64,000 bases of DNA from Orbaceae bacterium lpD04 (GTDB lineage Bacteria; Pseudomonadota; Gammaproteobacteria; Enterobacterales; Orbaceae): positions 2,365,488-2,429,487 of the forward strand of contig CP133967.1 in NCBI GenBank assembly GCA_036251935.1, in the 5' to 3' direction. This document shows, piece after piece, positions 1-8,600 of this stretch (within the stretch, counting starts at the first letter, position 1; each line of letters starts with the position of its first letter). A model generated the notes under the pieces. The model was not told the origin of the DNA, did no database searches, and worked only from the letters and a program-made list of their open reading frames with translations. Position numbers and translations under genes: made by a program.

Positions 1-355
1 GGTAATATTGACCATATGTACCAATACCACGATGATTTATATTCCATAAAACTATAGTGAAAACATAAGGAACTTTATTTATTTTGTAGAAGAATAAAGA
101 TTCTATTTCTGGTACACCACCATTGTGAGAATATCTATCAATAATATATTTTTTAATTTCTCTATCACATTGATATTTTAAAACAAAATTTATAGGATAT
201 TCAAAATTTGATGTCTGTTCAAAATAAAACTCACCATCATTATATAAATTAGTTTCAAATGGTCCATGTATAATAGTATCGTTTTGCTGACTAAAAACGA
301 AGGATGAAAATACTAAACATAAAACAACGCATAAAATATGAAGTGCTTTTAACAT
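1..355 (-). CDS. Exported immunity-like protein, 3' end beyond window
   Basis: Reading leftwards from the ATG at 355 gives about 118 codons with no stop, so the 3' end lies outside the window. The N-terminus (MLKALHILCVVLCLVF) is a clear signal peptide, which places the product in the periplasm. The first 33 residues are identical to those of the gene at 5067-5618. Beyond that the two diverge but stay alignable (both have EYPINF and an N-I-x-H-R motif), so they are paralogues. It is preceded by a scrap of the GH19 effector C-terminus, as the 5067-5618 gene is preceded by the intact effector. By that context it is probably an immunity protein against a peptidoglycan hydrolase. The family is not one I can name. 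Confidence 0.75.
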   Translation of the reverse strand, partial: MLKALHILCVVLCLVFSSFVFSQQNDTIIHGPFETNLYNDGEFYFEQTSNFEYPINFVLKYQCDREIKKYIIDRYSHNGGVPEIESLFFYKINKVPYVFTIVLWNINHRGIGTYGQYY

Positions 356-359
356 ACGC

Positions 360-443
360 CTATTCCTCTTCTCTCAAGCCAAGCAGCCTTGCGATTCGAT
401 TAAATCTCAGTTTCTTTGATTTATTTGGTATTTTTATTCTCAT
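360..443 (-). pseudogene. Remnant of effector C-terminus (27 codons)
   Basis: An ATG overlapping the stop codon of the 440-784 gene opens 27 codons whose last 17 residues (LRFNRIARLLGLREEE and stop) match the C-terminus of the GH19 effector at 5623-9108 (QRFNRIARLFGLREEE and stop). Upstream of the match the similarity ends abruptly. This is a scrap of a former effector copy, still joined to its downstream immunity gene exactly as in the intact pair. It is too short to be a toxin. Confidence 0.75.
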
Positions 444-784
444 TCAATTTCATATAATGTATTATTTTGTAACAATTTTTCACCTTTATAAATACTCAAT
501 AAATTATTTTGAATAATGTATGTATATCCATTATTCTCAAATTGATAACCTAAAAAACGATGAGATAAAGCGTTATTAATTGTTCTACCTTTCAAGTAAA
601 TAGATGATTGGTCTTTTTTATTCACACCTTTATAATAAACTTTATCACAATCTAAGTTTCCTTCCTCACAACAATACGTAACTAATATATTATATTCTAA
701 AGAGTCATACTTAATATCATAAGAACAATCATTAGCTAAGCTTTTAAAAGATAATAAAAATGCAATAATCAAAATAAATTTCAT
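440..784 (-). CDS. Small exported protein, probable periplasmic immunity protein
   Basis: A 114-residue protein begins with a signal peptide (MKFILIIAFLLSFKSLA, predicted cleavage before NDCSYD). The mature part is about 97 residues with four cysteines (C-S-Y-D, Y-C-C-E-E, L-D-C), which suggests disulfides in the periplasm. A GAGAA sequence lies upstream of the ATG. It ends on the start codon of the effector scrap at 360-443 and lies in a same-strand array of exported small proteins next to peptidoglycan-hydrolase effectors, so immunity is the likeliest role. I do not recognise the family. The function is inferred only from context and export signal. Confidence 0.6.
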   Translation of the reverse strand: MKFILIIAFLLSFKSLANDCSYDIKYDSLEYNILVTYCCEEGNLDCDKVYYKGVNKKDQSSIYLKGRTINNALSHRFLGYQFENNGYTYIIQNNLLSIYKGEKLLQNNTLYEIE

Positions 785-910
785 ATTTCTGTATATTCTC
801 GATTGAATAAATAAATAAAAAATAATATAGCTACTTATCCTGCTTCATTTTGTAGGGAATGATCGTTCTATCTCTTTATTTGTTCACAGTAATAAGACTA
901 TTGTTACATA

Positions 911-1552
911 CTAACAAGCATCGATTGCCGAACAGTGCAGCCATTTATGAATGGTTTTATTTTTATTGGTTATGTATTCAATTTGATAAAAACTATTGCT
1001 ATATTGTAATAATTTAACTTTATCACCTTTAATTAGATACATTTTTGTTTTATCAGATTCACTTGGCATATTAAATAAATAAGATTTATATAAAATCACA
1101 TGGTTATTGCTATCCTTTGAACAACCATTAATCAAATTATTAATAATTATTTTATCTGGGAATAATAACGTTTTTTTAGGAAAATAAGATTCTCCATCAG
1201 GCGAACGAATTAGCTCCCAATTAAGATCACAATTAGAAAATTGAATTAAAGCCTGTCCATTTAAACCACCGAAATTGCTATTGAAATTAAATAAAATTTT
1301 ATTTTCTATAAGCCTAGATGAAAAATTGATAGGACAATCTATTTTTTTACTGTAGTGAGAGATAGAGCATAATTCACCAATAACTTTATTATCTTTATCT
1401 ATTTTTAAATTAATAGTGAATACTGAATAAGGTAATCCATCTTTAGCTAAATATACTTCATTATTCCAATCACCTTCTAATAAAAGTTGATTGGCGTTTG
1501 CTATGTTAATACTAAATAATACAAAAAGTATTACTTTTATATAATTAATCAT
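911..1552 (-). CDS. Exported protein with C-terminal SH3-like segment, probable immunity
   Basis: This 213-residue protein has a signal peptide (MINYIKVILFVLFSINIANA). The mature part begins with a beta-rich segment (EGDWNNEVYLAKDG). The last ~50 residues (KTKMYLIKGDKVKLLQ, then EY and KWLHCSAID) resemble a bacterial SH3-like domain, common in wall-binding or lysozyme-inhibiting periplasmic proteins. The ATG at 1552 overlaps the stop codon of the broken gene at 1545-1740 (GATGATTAA), so the two were probably translationally coupled. Its place in the minus-strand array argues for immunity against a wall-degrading effector. The family is unnamed and the SH3 assignment is by eye. Confidence 0.55.
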   Translation of the reverse strand: MINYIKVILFVLFSINIANANQLLLEGDWNNEVYLAKDGLPYSVFTINLKIDKDNKVIGELCSISHYSKKIDCPINFSSRLIENKILFNFNSNFGGLNGQALIQFSNCDLNWELIRSPDGESYFPKKTLLFPDKIIINNLINGCSKDSNNHVILYKSYLFNMPSESDKTKMYLIKGDKVKLLQYSNSFYQIEYITNKNKTIHKWLHCSAIDAC

Positions 1553-1740
1553 CTATTTTCACCTTTAAACAGCCATCAACTCTATTTAGCCATTCCTGAG
1601 GGAGTTTATAGTTATTTTTAATATTGAGAATATTGTTTTTTAAATTAATCTCGCCTATTAATGTGCAGTCATATCGGGTGAACTACAGGCATCTTTCTCA
1701 ACGGATATCAAAGATTTTTTACTAATGATATAAGCTATCG
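1545..1740 (-). pseudogene. Frameshifted remnant of another small gene
   Basis: Between the genes at 911-1552 and 1752-2570 the minus strand reads as protein in two overlapping frames: about 20 codons ending KDACSSP, then after a one-base shift RYDCTLIGEINLK and PQEWLNRVDGCLKVKIDD, with a TAA overlapping the next gene's ATG. The residues look like real protein and the two frames join cleanly, so this is the 3' end of a gene that has lost its 5' part and gained a frameshift. The parent family is unknown. By position it was another member of the immunity array. Confidence 0.5.
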
Positions 1741-1751
1741 TCTAAAAATTG

Positions 1752-2570
1752 TTAAAGGCATTGCCTTTTATCCGTTGATGTATTTAATAATTTTAATAAT
1801 GATTTTTTATCATAAAAAACAATATCATGATTTTCAGTGATAACATCTAGCCCTATAAAATCAGACTTATTTGTCATTCTTTGATAGACCTTCGAATTTT
1901 TAAATTGATACTGTTTATCTTTTGAAGAAACGATAATGTCATATTTTTCTGACATGTAATCATTTTGAGACAAATACCGTCGATAAATACTCAAATCATC
2001 TATTTTACCAATAAATATATCAAAAGGTTGGTTTAATGAATATTGATCAACTACTGAATAATCTGTAGTTTCAAATAACGGGTCTAGATAAAAATCAGGA
2101 ATCAAGTCTTCAAGATCTAATTCATCAACAACTAATCGATGTTGGCCACAAAATGAATATTGTGTATTAATAAGATTTTTTAATCTACTACTGACATAAA
2201 TACAATCAATAAAAATAGCCTTATTTTCAATAGACAATGTCATATATGCTTCAGTTCTCGTTGATGAACCGCTATAAAAATATAACGATGGTTTGTTATT
2301 CCAATCTAAAACACCACTATCAGTCATCCCTTTATGCCCAATGATATTTTTTAGTGTAATATTAAAATCATTACTTTCAACTTTTAGAATAGTTGGACTT
2401 AAAAATCCTTGCTTATCATAATCACAATCATAAGAGCTAAAATTATAGCTTTTATTGTTTTGATAAAAAACATGATGCTCATTAGGTTTTTTATTTAAAC
2501 AATCATCTGTTGCGTAACAAATAAAACTATAACTTAAAAACACACACAAAAAAAACTGTCTAATCATCAT
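1752..2570 (-). CDS. Exported protein of unknown family in immunity array
   Basis: The best start is the ATG ATG pair at 2570/2567: it gives a signal peptide (MIRQFFLCVFLSYSFICYA) and has GAGAA just upstream. An earlier in-frame ATG would put an implausible polar stretch before it. The mature protein is about 250 residues, beta-rich by eye, with scattered cysteines (DDCLNK, YDCDYD, IDCIYV, FCGQH) and hydrophobic/tyrosine-rich strands. No recognisable catalytic motif is present. The 398 bases upstream hold no gene, so it probably starts its own transcript. I do not recognise the family. Periplasmic immunity is the contextual guess. Confidence 0.55.
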   Translation of the reverse strand: MMIRQFFLCVFLSYSFICYATDDCLNKKPNEHHVFYQNNKSYNFSSYDCDYDKQGFLSPTILKVESNDFNITLKNIIGHKGMTDSGVLDWNNKPSLYFYSGSSTRTEAYMTLSIENKAIFIDCIYVSSRLKNLINTQYSFCGQHRLVVDELDLEDLIPDFYLDPLFETTDYSVVDQYSLNQPFDIFIGKIDDLSIYRRYLSQNDYMSEKYDIIVSSKDKQYQFKNSKVYQRMTNKSDFIGLDVITENHDIVFYDKKSLLKLLNTSTDKRQCL

Positions 2571-2968
2571 AAAAATTCTCAGTAGCGGTAATTGATAATT
2601 ATTCAGCATTATCAAACGAACGATAGAGTTTGGTATACAACCAAATTTTAGCTATTAGATATAACATATTAAACTAAATAACCTTTCACTTTGTCTATCT
2701 CTAAATAAGTAAAAAAATGAGTAGAACAAGCGTATTTACGTAGCTCCTGTAATCTATTTTCTAGATGAAGTTACACACATTATATTTATTTTAAAATTCA
2801 ATATAGTAATCCTCGCCAAAGTATTAGACAGTACTTACCTATATAAATGCGCTATTTTGGTAGTACTGTTTTCACATTAATCTGGTGATATCTTGCCTTT
2901 ATACTAAATTTAGTAAGACTTATTTTTATTAATTAGATATTAAGATTAAAATAATCACTCTACTTATT
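2571..2968. other. Intergenic stretch, no gene seen
   Basis: Very AT-rich sequence between two exported-protein genes of the same strand. I translated both strands by eye and found only short interrupted frames and no convincing hairpin or repeat. It probably carries the promoter of the 1752-2570 gene. Confidence 0.4.
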
Positions 2969-3598
2969 TTACCTATTCATATCATCAAAAAATTTTTTAA
3001 TAGAAGCTGCATCTTTGTATTTACAAACTTGCTTATTTCCTAAATGATCAGTGCCACCGTCAATACAATTACTCAAAGGAGATATATTTATTTCGTCATC
3101 TAGGAATTGTTTAATATAAAGACCACCATTTTCTTCCAGAATAGAATTTGTAAAGGTTGAATAAGTAATTTGGTTATCACTAGTATTCTTAGTTAATACT
3201 AATATTGTTGCATCATCATTGTTGTACTTATAACCAAAAACGGATTGTATTTGCTCATTTATTCCATGCACAAATCCAACAACATTCATTTTATTATTTC
3301 CTAAATTATAATTGAGAATTAATCCTTGCTGTCCACTTCCACTCTCAACTGGTGGAAGAAAAAATAGAATAGACTTTTTATTATTGTATTCAACCAAAAT
3401 TGGGGGATGAAGCATTACATGTTTATCATAAAAATTAGGATATTTAATTTCCTCACCACTTGAGTCTATACCAGAAGAAGAATAATCAACATCAATAGTC
3501 GATAATTTAAGTTGATTTATTCTAGTTACAGCATCGGTATTAGAAAATATAACCATCGCCAAAATGAAACTAAATACCTTCAAAAATTTTTTTCTCAT
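2969..3598 (-). CDS. Probable periplasmic immunity protein for the GH19 domain at 3570-4259
   Basis: This 209-residue protein starts with a basic signal peptide (MRKKFLKVFSFILAMVIF, cleavage near NTDA). Its ATG lies 29 bases inside the 3' end of the GH19 gene, a tight overlap typical of effector/immunity pairs. Its C-terminus (KYKDAASIKKFFDDMN) resembles that of the protein at 5067-5618 (KYKTAAEVKKYINETYN), and both follow a GH19 effector domain, so the two appear to belong to one immunity family with diverged cores. A lysozyme acts in the periplasm, so an exported partner fits. Binding specificity is inferred. Confidence 0.65.
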   Translation of the reverse strand: MRKKFLKVFSFILAMVIFSNTDAVTRINQLKLSTIDVDYSSSGIDSSGEEIKYPNFYDKHVMLHPPILVEYNNKKSILFFLPPVESGSGQQGLILNYNLGNNKMNVVGFVHGINEQIQSVFGYKYNNDDATILVLTKNTSDNQITYSTFTNSILEENGGLYIKQFLDDEINISPLSNCIDGGTDHLGNKQVCKYKDAASIKKFFDDMNR

Positions 3599-4259
3599 GA
3601 TATATTTCCTTGAAATTGTTTTGTCTATCTTGATAGCTTTTAGTATTTTTATTGATTATTTCTGTTATTAGATCAACGTTATCTGGTAAGCTTCCTTTAT
3701 CTGCTAAATTATATAATTTATTTTTTATCCAAAAAAATACCCCTGAACGAACAATATATTTATAGTTAGTATGTAATAAGTTGGGGTCACTAACAGAATC
3801 AACTAATTCATCACTCCAAATAGACGGGTATTCATTATTAAAGCTAGTATAATTCAGTCTACCAGTTAATTGTTTTAATCCTCTACCTCGATATTTAAAA
3901 CCATCGCCACTCTTTATATCACCATTTAGTAGACGATTTGCATATATTTTATTAGCTATTTCAATTTGTTTTTCTGTCGACACAAATTTATTACTACTAT
4001 TGCTATATCCTAAAGATTCGGCTTCTGTTGGGTGCTTTGCAAAATAACTAAAATTTTTCAATGCTTTTATGCTATAAATAAAAACCTCTTCAACAGTAAG
4101 GTTAGTGCCAACTTCTTGTCTAACTTGTGCAAAAAAATGACTTAATCTTAGCGGTGTATTAAGTTTATATTCATCCATATGAGCATTTATATCATCAGCC
4201 ATGAATTGTAATAAATCTTGTCTACTTTTAGGTACAGATGTAAAAATTTTTTTCAACAT
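3570..4259 (-). CDS. Orphan GH19-type peptidoglycan hydrolase domain
   Basis: This 229-residue product is almost entirely one GH19 (chitinase/endolysin-type) domain. Visible landmarks are FFAQVRQEVG at about 42-51 with the presumed first catalytic Glu (E49), a second acidic candidate at E57/E58, YANRLLNGD, and the family signature KYRGRGLKQLTGRLNY at 122-137. It aligns with the last 246 residues of the 1161-residue effector but is clearly diverged. The codon just before its ATG is TAG, in frame with the upstream remnant. In the intact paralogue that position is Glu (ITMEML versus ITV-stop-ML). No convincing ribosome-binding site precedes the ATG, so it may be a silent cassette rather than an expressed protein. 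Confidence 0.7.
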   Translation of the reverse strand: MLKKIFTSVPKSRQDLLQFMADDINAHMDEYKLNTPLRLSHFFAQVRQEVGTNLTVEEVFIYSIKALKNFSYFAKHPTEAESLGYSNSSNKFVSTEKQIEIANKIYANRLLNGDIKSGDGFKYRGRGLKQLTGRLNYTSFNNEYPSIWSDELVDSVSDPNLLHTNYKYIVRSGVFFWIKNKLYNLADKGSLPDNVDLITEIINKNTKSYQDRQNNFKEIYHEKKIFEGI

Positions 4260-5061
4260 CTAAACTGTAATACCAAATGGGATCAAAAACTCCCTCATCC
4301 CCACCGGGTGCAAATACCATACTTTACCGCTTGCTGGTAGGCTAGATAGGGCGGGTTGATTAGTGGATGCTGTCTCTGTTGTCGTGTTTGCGGCAGCTTG
4401 CAGCGCTTGCGCTTGAGCAACCTCACTCCACCAGAGTGATGGTTTAATGCGCCACTGGTTGGGTTATGCCTGCTTTAGTGAGTTCATTTGTGATCGCTTG
4501 GCGTTTTTGCTCGGTCTGTTTTTGATAAAACGTATCAATCTCATTCCATTTGCTTAAACTGTCGTCGGCGTACCATTCACTTTCATAATTGATAGCTAAT
4601 CGACCTATCATTTCTGCCGTCCAAGGGGTTTGTAATCCCATTTGTAGCTGTTTATGTGTAAAGGGCGGTAAAACGTAAGGCTGATTTTTATTTAATGGTG
4701 TATCGGTTAAAATATAATTCAGGGCTATCATTGACTCGCTGTAATCATTTAAATCTAATGTCATTTTGCGATTCGTTTGCAGCTTTTCAACCATGTTCGC
4801 GATATTTGCGGTTTCTTTAACTGTGTCAAAATCTGTCCATGCCCAAGGGCTAACGCGTTTAATATGTGGCTGTAAATATTCGCTCTCGCCTTTACTGATA
4901 TTCACCCAACCTTTAATTGGCTCACCGTGCAAATTCCCCGCGGTAATATAGACCCAGTTATTGGCGTTATCGTCAATGGCGATATGATTTTCAGCTTTTA
5001 TCGGAGCTAGTAATAGGCTATGCACTATAATATCAGTGTCAGTTTTATTTTGTCTGAGCAA
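4260..5061 (-). pseudogene. Broken partial copy of the 1161-residue effector (middle region)
   Basis: From 5061 to 4444 a 205-codon frame, opened only by TTG, is nearly identical to the middle of the effector at 5623-9108, for example KAENHIAIDDNA, GWVNISKGESEYLQPHIKRV and TPWTAEMIGRLAINYE. It stops at ITQPVAH. In another frame from about 4456 to 4260 the homology resumes (WRIKPSLWWSEVAQAQ through WYLHPVGMREFLIPFGITV) and ends at TAG. About 26 codons present in the intact gene are missing at the junction, which explains the frameshift. The N-terminal half of the effector is absent. The copy therefore has a 5' truncation, an internal frameshifting deletion and a nonsense codon. Confidence 0.85.
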
Positions 5062-5066
5062 TATGT

Positions 5067-5618
5067 TTATTTTTTATTATATGTCTCATTAATATATTTT
5101 TTTACCTCAGCGGCTGTTTTATATTTAAAGTGAGATTCCTTTCCATCTGATTCACCTTCAAAGCCCCATAAATTACTATCTGTCATAAGATGCGTGTCTA
5201 ATTGGATAATATTTTTGCTGGCATTCTCATAAGCATACACACGATAATCGTCACCGTTTATACCTAAAGCTCGATGCGTTATATTTCTTTTAACAATAAC
5301 AAACAAATTTTTTTTTGAACCAATTTTTTGAAGAAAAACGGATTCTATGCTCATGTCTGGCTTCTGTCCATTTGATAAAATGACAAAATTTGCGCCATCA
5401 ACATAGTATTTATCTATTATTTTTTTGTCACTACCACATTCCAATATAAAATTTATCGGGTACTCTAAATCCGAGGTATCTTGAAAATAAAATTTTCCAT
5501 TATCACACCAAGATATATTAAATGGCCCATGAATAATAGTATCGTTTTGCTGACTAAAAACGAAGGATGAAAATACTAAACATAAAACAACGCATAAAAT
5601 ATGAAGTGCTTTTAACAT
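5067..5618 (-). CDS. Probable periplasmic immunity protein for the GH19 effector
   Basis: The gene starts 4 bases after the effector stop codon and encodes 183 residues with a strong signal peptide (MLKALHILCVVLCLVF, cleavage near FSQQND). The mature ~160 residues have no enzymatic motif. The C-terminus KYKTAAEVKKYIN is shared in style with the exported protein at 2969-3598, and the N-terminus is identical over 33 residues with the truncated gene at 1-355. A secreted partner directly downstream of a wall-hydrolase effector is the standard arrangement for self-protection in type VI effector loci. The immunity role is inferred from position and export. Confidence 0.7.
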   Translation of the reverse strand: MLKALHILCVVLCLVFSSFVFSQQNDTIIHGPFNISWCDNGKFYFQDTSDLEYPINFILECGSDKKIIDKYYVDGANFVILSNGQKPDMSIESVFLQKIGSKKNLFVIVKRNITHRALGINGDDYRVYAYENASKNIIQLDTHLMTDSNLWGFEGESDGKESHFKYKTAAEVKKYINETYNKK

Positions 5619-5622
5619 ATGC

Positions 5623-8600
5623 CTATTCCTCTTCTCTTAAACCAAATAATCTAGCAATTCGATTAAATCGCTGTTTTCTGTCAATATAACCATTTTGCCC
5701 ACCATTAACTAGTTGAGTTACTTCTTGAACGGTTCCTGATTTAGCTAAATCACGTAGGTTCACGAATGTATTTACTGTGGGATTGGGTTTTCCTGTTTTA
5801 GTAAACCAAAATACAAACGCTGATTCAATACCATATTGCATTGAACTTATAAGTAAATCTGGGTTAGCTACAAAATCTTGAATATCATCTGGATTATTTC
5901 GATTATGAACTCTAGTAAAATTGCGATAGGCATCCTTTCCCGTTAATTGAATAACTCCTCGCCCTCTATAGCGATAGCCATCTCCAGATGATTCATCGCC
6001 ATTACCCATTCTATTGGCATAAACGTAATTACCTAAGTGTTCTGGATTTTTTTCATAATAGGCGGTATTTGTCCACAATTTGGGTCTAAGCTGTCCTAAA
6101 TCGCAACTATCAGTCTTTTCATTATAGTGAGTTTCTCCTTTCTTACAACCAAGCTTCAATTTCATTCTATGAGCTGTATAACCTAAGTCTTCATTTATAA
6201 TCCTAAATCCACTTTCATGAGCAATTTGTGATAGAAAATGAGCTATTTCTTTAGCTTCAGTCAATTTGTACACTACAGCATACTGATTAAGAGAAGGCAA
6301 TATTTCATTATAATAGGCTTTCGAGCCACTAGGATGAGCAGCTAATAACATTTCCATTGTTATCAATAAGTCGCTAATAACAAACTCCCTCATCCCCACC
6401 GGATGCAAATACCATACTTTACCGCTTGCTGGTAGGCTAGATAGTACAGGTTGATTAGTGGATGCTGTATTTGTTGTCGTGTTTGAGGCGACTTGCACCG
6501 CTTGCGCTTTAGCAACCTCACTCCACCAGAGTGATGGTTTGATGCGTTGCTGTTTTTCGAGTTGCCATTCGCTCAGTTGATATTCCGATTTTTCATCCAG
6601 TATTTTACACGCATGTTGATGTGCTGCTGGTTGGGTTATGCCTGCTTTGGTTAACTCATCAATAATTGATTGCCGTTTTTGCTCAGTCTGTTTTTGATAG
6701 AAAGTATCAATTTCATTCCATTTGCTTAAGCTGTCGTCGGCGTACCATTCGCTTTCATAATTGATAGCTAATCGACCTATCATTTCAGCCGTCCAAGGGG
6801 TTTGTAATCCCATTTGTAACTGTTTATGGGTAAAGGGCGGTAAAACGTAAGGTAGATTTTTATTTAATGGTGTATCGGTTAAAATATAATGCAGGGCTAT
6901 CATTGACTCGCTGTAATCATTTAAATCTAATGTCATTTTGCGATTCGTTTGCAGCTTTTCAACCATGTTAGCAATACTTGCTGTTTCTTTAACTGTGTCA
7001 AAATCTGTCCATGCCCAAGGGCTGACGCGTTTAATATGTGGCTGTAAATATTCACTCTCGCCTTTACTGATATTCACCCAACCTTTAATTGGCTCACCGT
7101 GCAAATTCCCCGTGGTAATATAGGCCCAGTTAGTGGCGTTATCATCAATGGCGATATGATTTTCAGCCTTAATTGATGCGAGCGGTAATGTAAGAGGGTA
7201 ATAAACGGTATTTGAATCATTTGCCGTTGGTAAGTTTGCTAAGGTTAACGGAAACTCGCTCCAACTTATTATTGATTGATTTAGTTGACCGTCACGCCCT
7301 AAATGTATGACATCGAGTGATTTAACCCAACGCGGTTTATCACCGACTAAATTAAAACGGATTTCAACGTTATCAAGATAACTCGTTTCCCTATCTAACG
7401 TAAATAACTGACCATTATTTTCAAAAGGAGAATCAGTGGTATAACCAATAAGTTCGACCGTATCAGGGATGTTAGCAACCGTTAACTCTGGATATTGAAT
7501 TTGATAATAGCGAATTAACGCTGCCTTATCATCCGCCGTTAAACGGTAATGAACAGGCTGACTAATACCGATAGTATCCAACTCACCTGTTTTGAGTGAT
7601 GTGGGCGTAATCACGTTATCAGGAGTACATTGATAGCGATTTAAGCTCAGTTTATAATAGATGAAGGCCTTTACATAACAGCTTTGACTTACCGAGCCCA
7701 TCACGTTAATCCATCTACCACTTTGAATTAGCTCATCTGACGCACTTTCATTAATTAACTGAGCGCCTTTCTCGACTAATATTAGCGTTTTCTCACTCTC
7801 GGGTAATTTATCTGCCAATGCTCGTGTTTTTGTGATGAACGACGGTAAATCATCGCCAGTAAATAGCTCAAAATGCCCTTGCCTGATTAACCGTTCATCA
7901 GAAGGACGCTTTTGCGTAGCCAGCGCAGGTGTTTTCGGTTGTAAAAACTGACCATTACGGCTCACATTATGACCTAAATAACCGATAAAATCGCCGCCAC
8001 TGATGGCGGCAGGCGTATCGAGCACGACCACCTTATCAAACTCTTTTGGTTGGTAGTCGAGTGATATTAAGTTTGATATTTTAACCCAACCCTTGTGAGG
8101 TGATTCAGTCCTTTCACTACTTTCGACTTTTAAGGCTGAAGGCACATAATTCCCTTCAATTTTTTTAATCTTAGCATAGCCGTTTTCTTGCCCATCAAAC
8201 ACAAAAAGCGTGGCTTTGGGTAAATAAGCTAATACTTCTTTACCATCTTGATTGGCATAGACCGCAATACCAGCGACGGTTGCTTCTGGTGAACCAATTT
8301 TATCGTTATTTTCTTTATTTACCGTATAAACCGTATTTTTATGAGCTTGTGGTTCAGACTCAATGGTGCCGATTTCTTTGCCAAAAACATAACCTGTTAT
8401 CAACACTAAATCTGAGTGAAACGTCCCATTATTGTTTACTAAGCCACCTTCAACAATCGATTCTAATTTATACCATCCTGTCTTACCAATTTGGTCGCCA
8501 AGCTTGATTTTACTGCCTTTAAGTAATAATGCGACGCCGGTGGTTTTTGGACCATTTTGGCGGACAATAGTGCCTTTAATTCGGTCTTTGCTCTGGTTGC

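Noticed and set aside
4766-4951. Plus-strand 61-residue frame, with a copy at 6938-7123
   Set aside because: Antisense shadow of the effector coding sequence; its duplication reflects the duplicated effector region.
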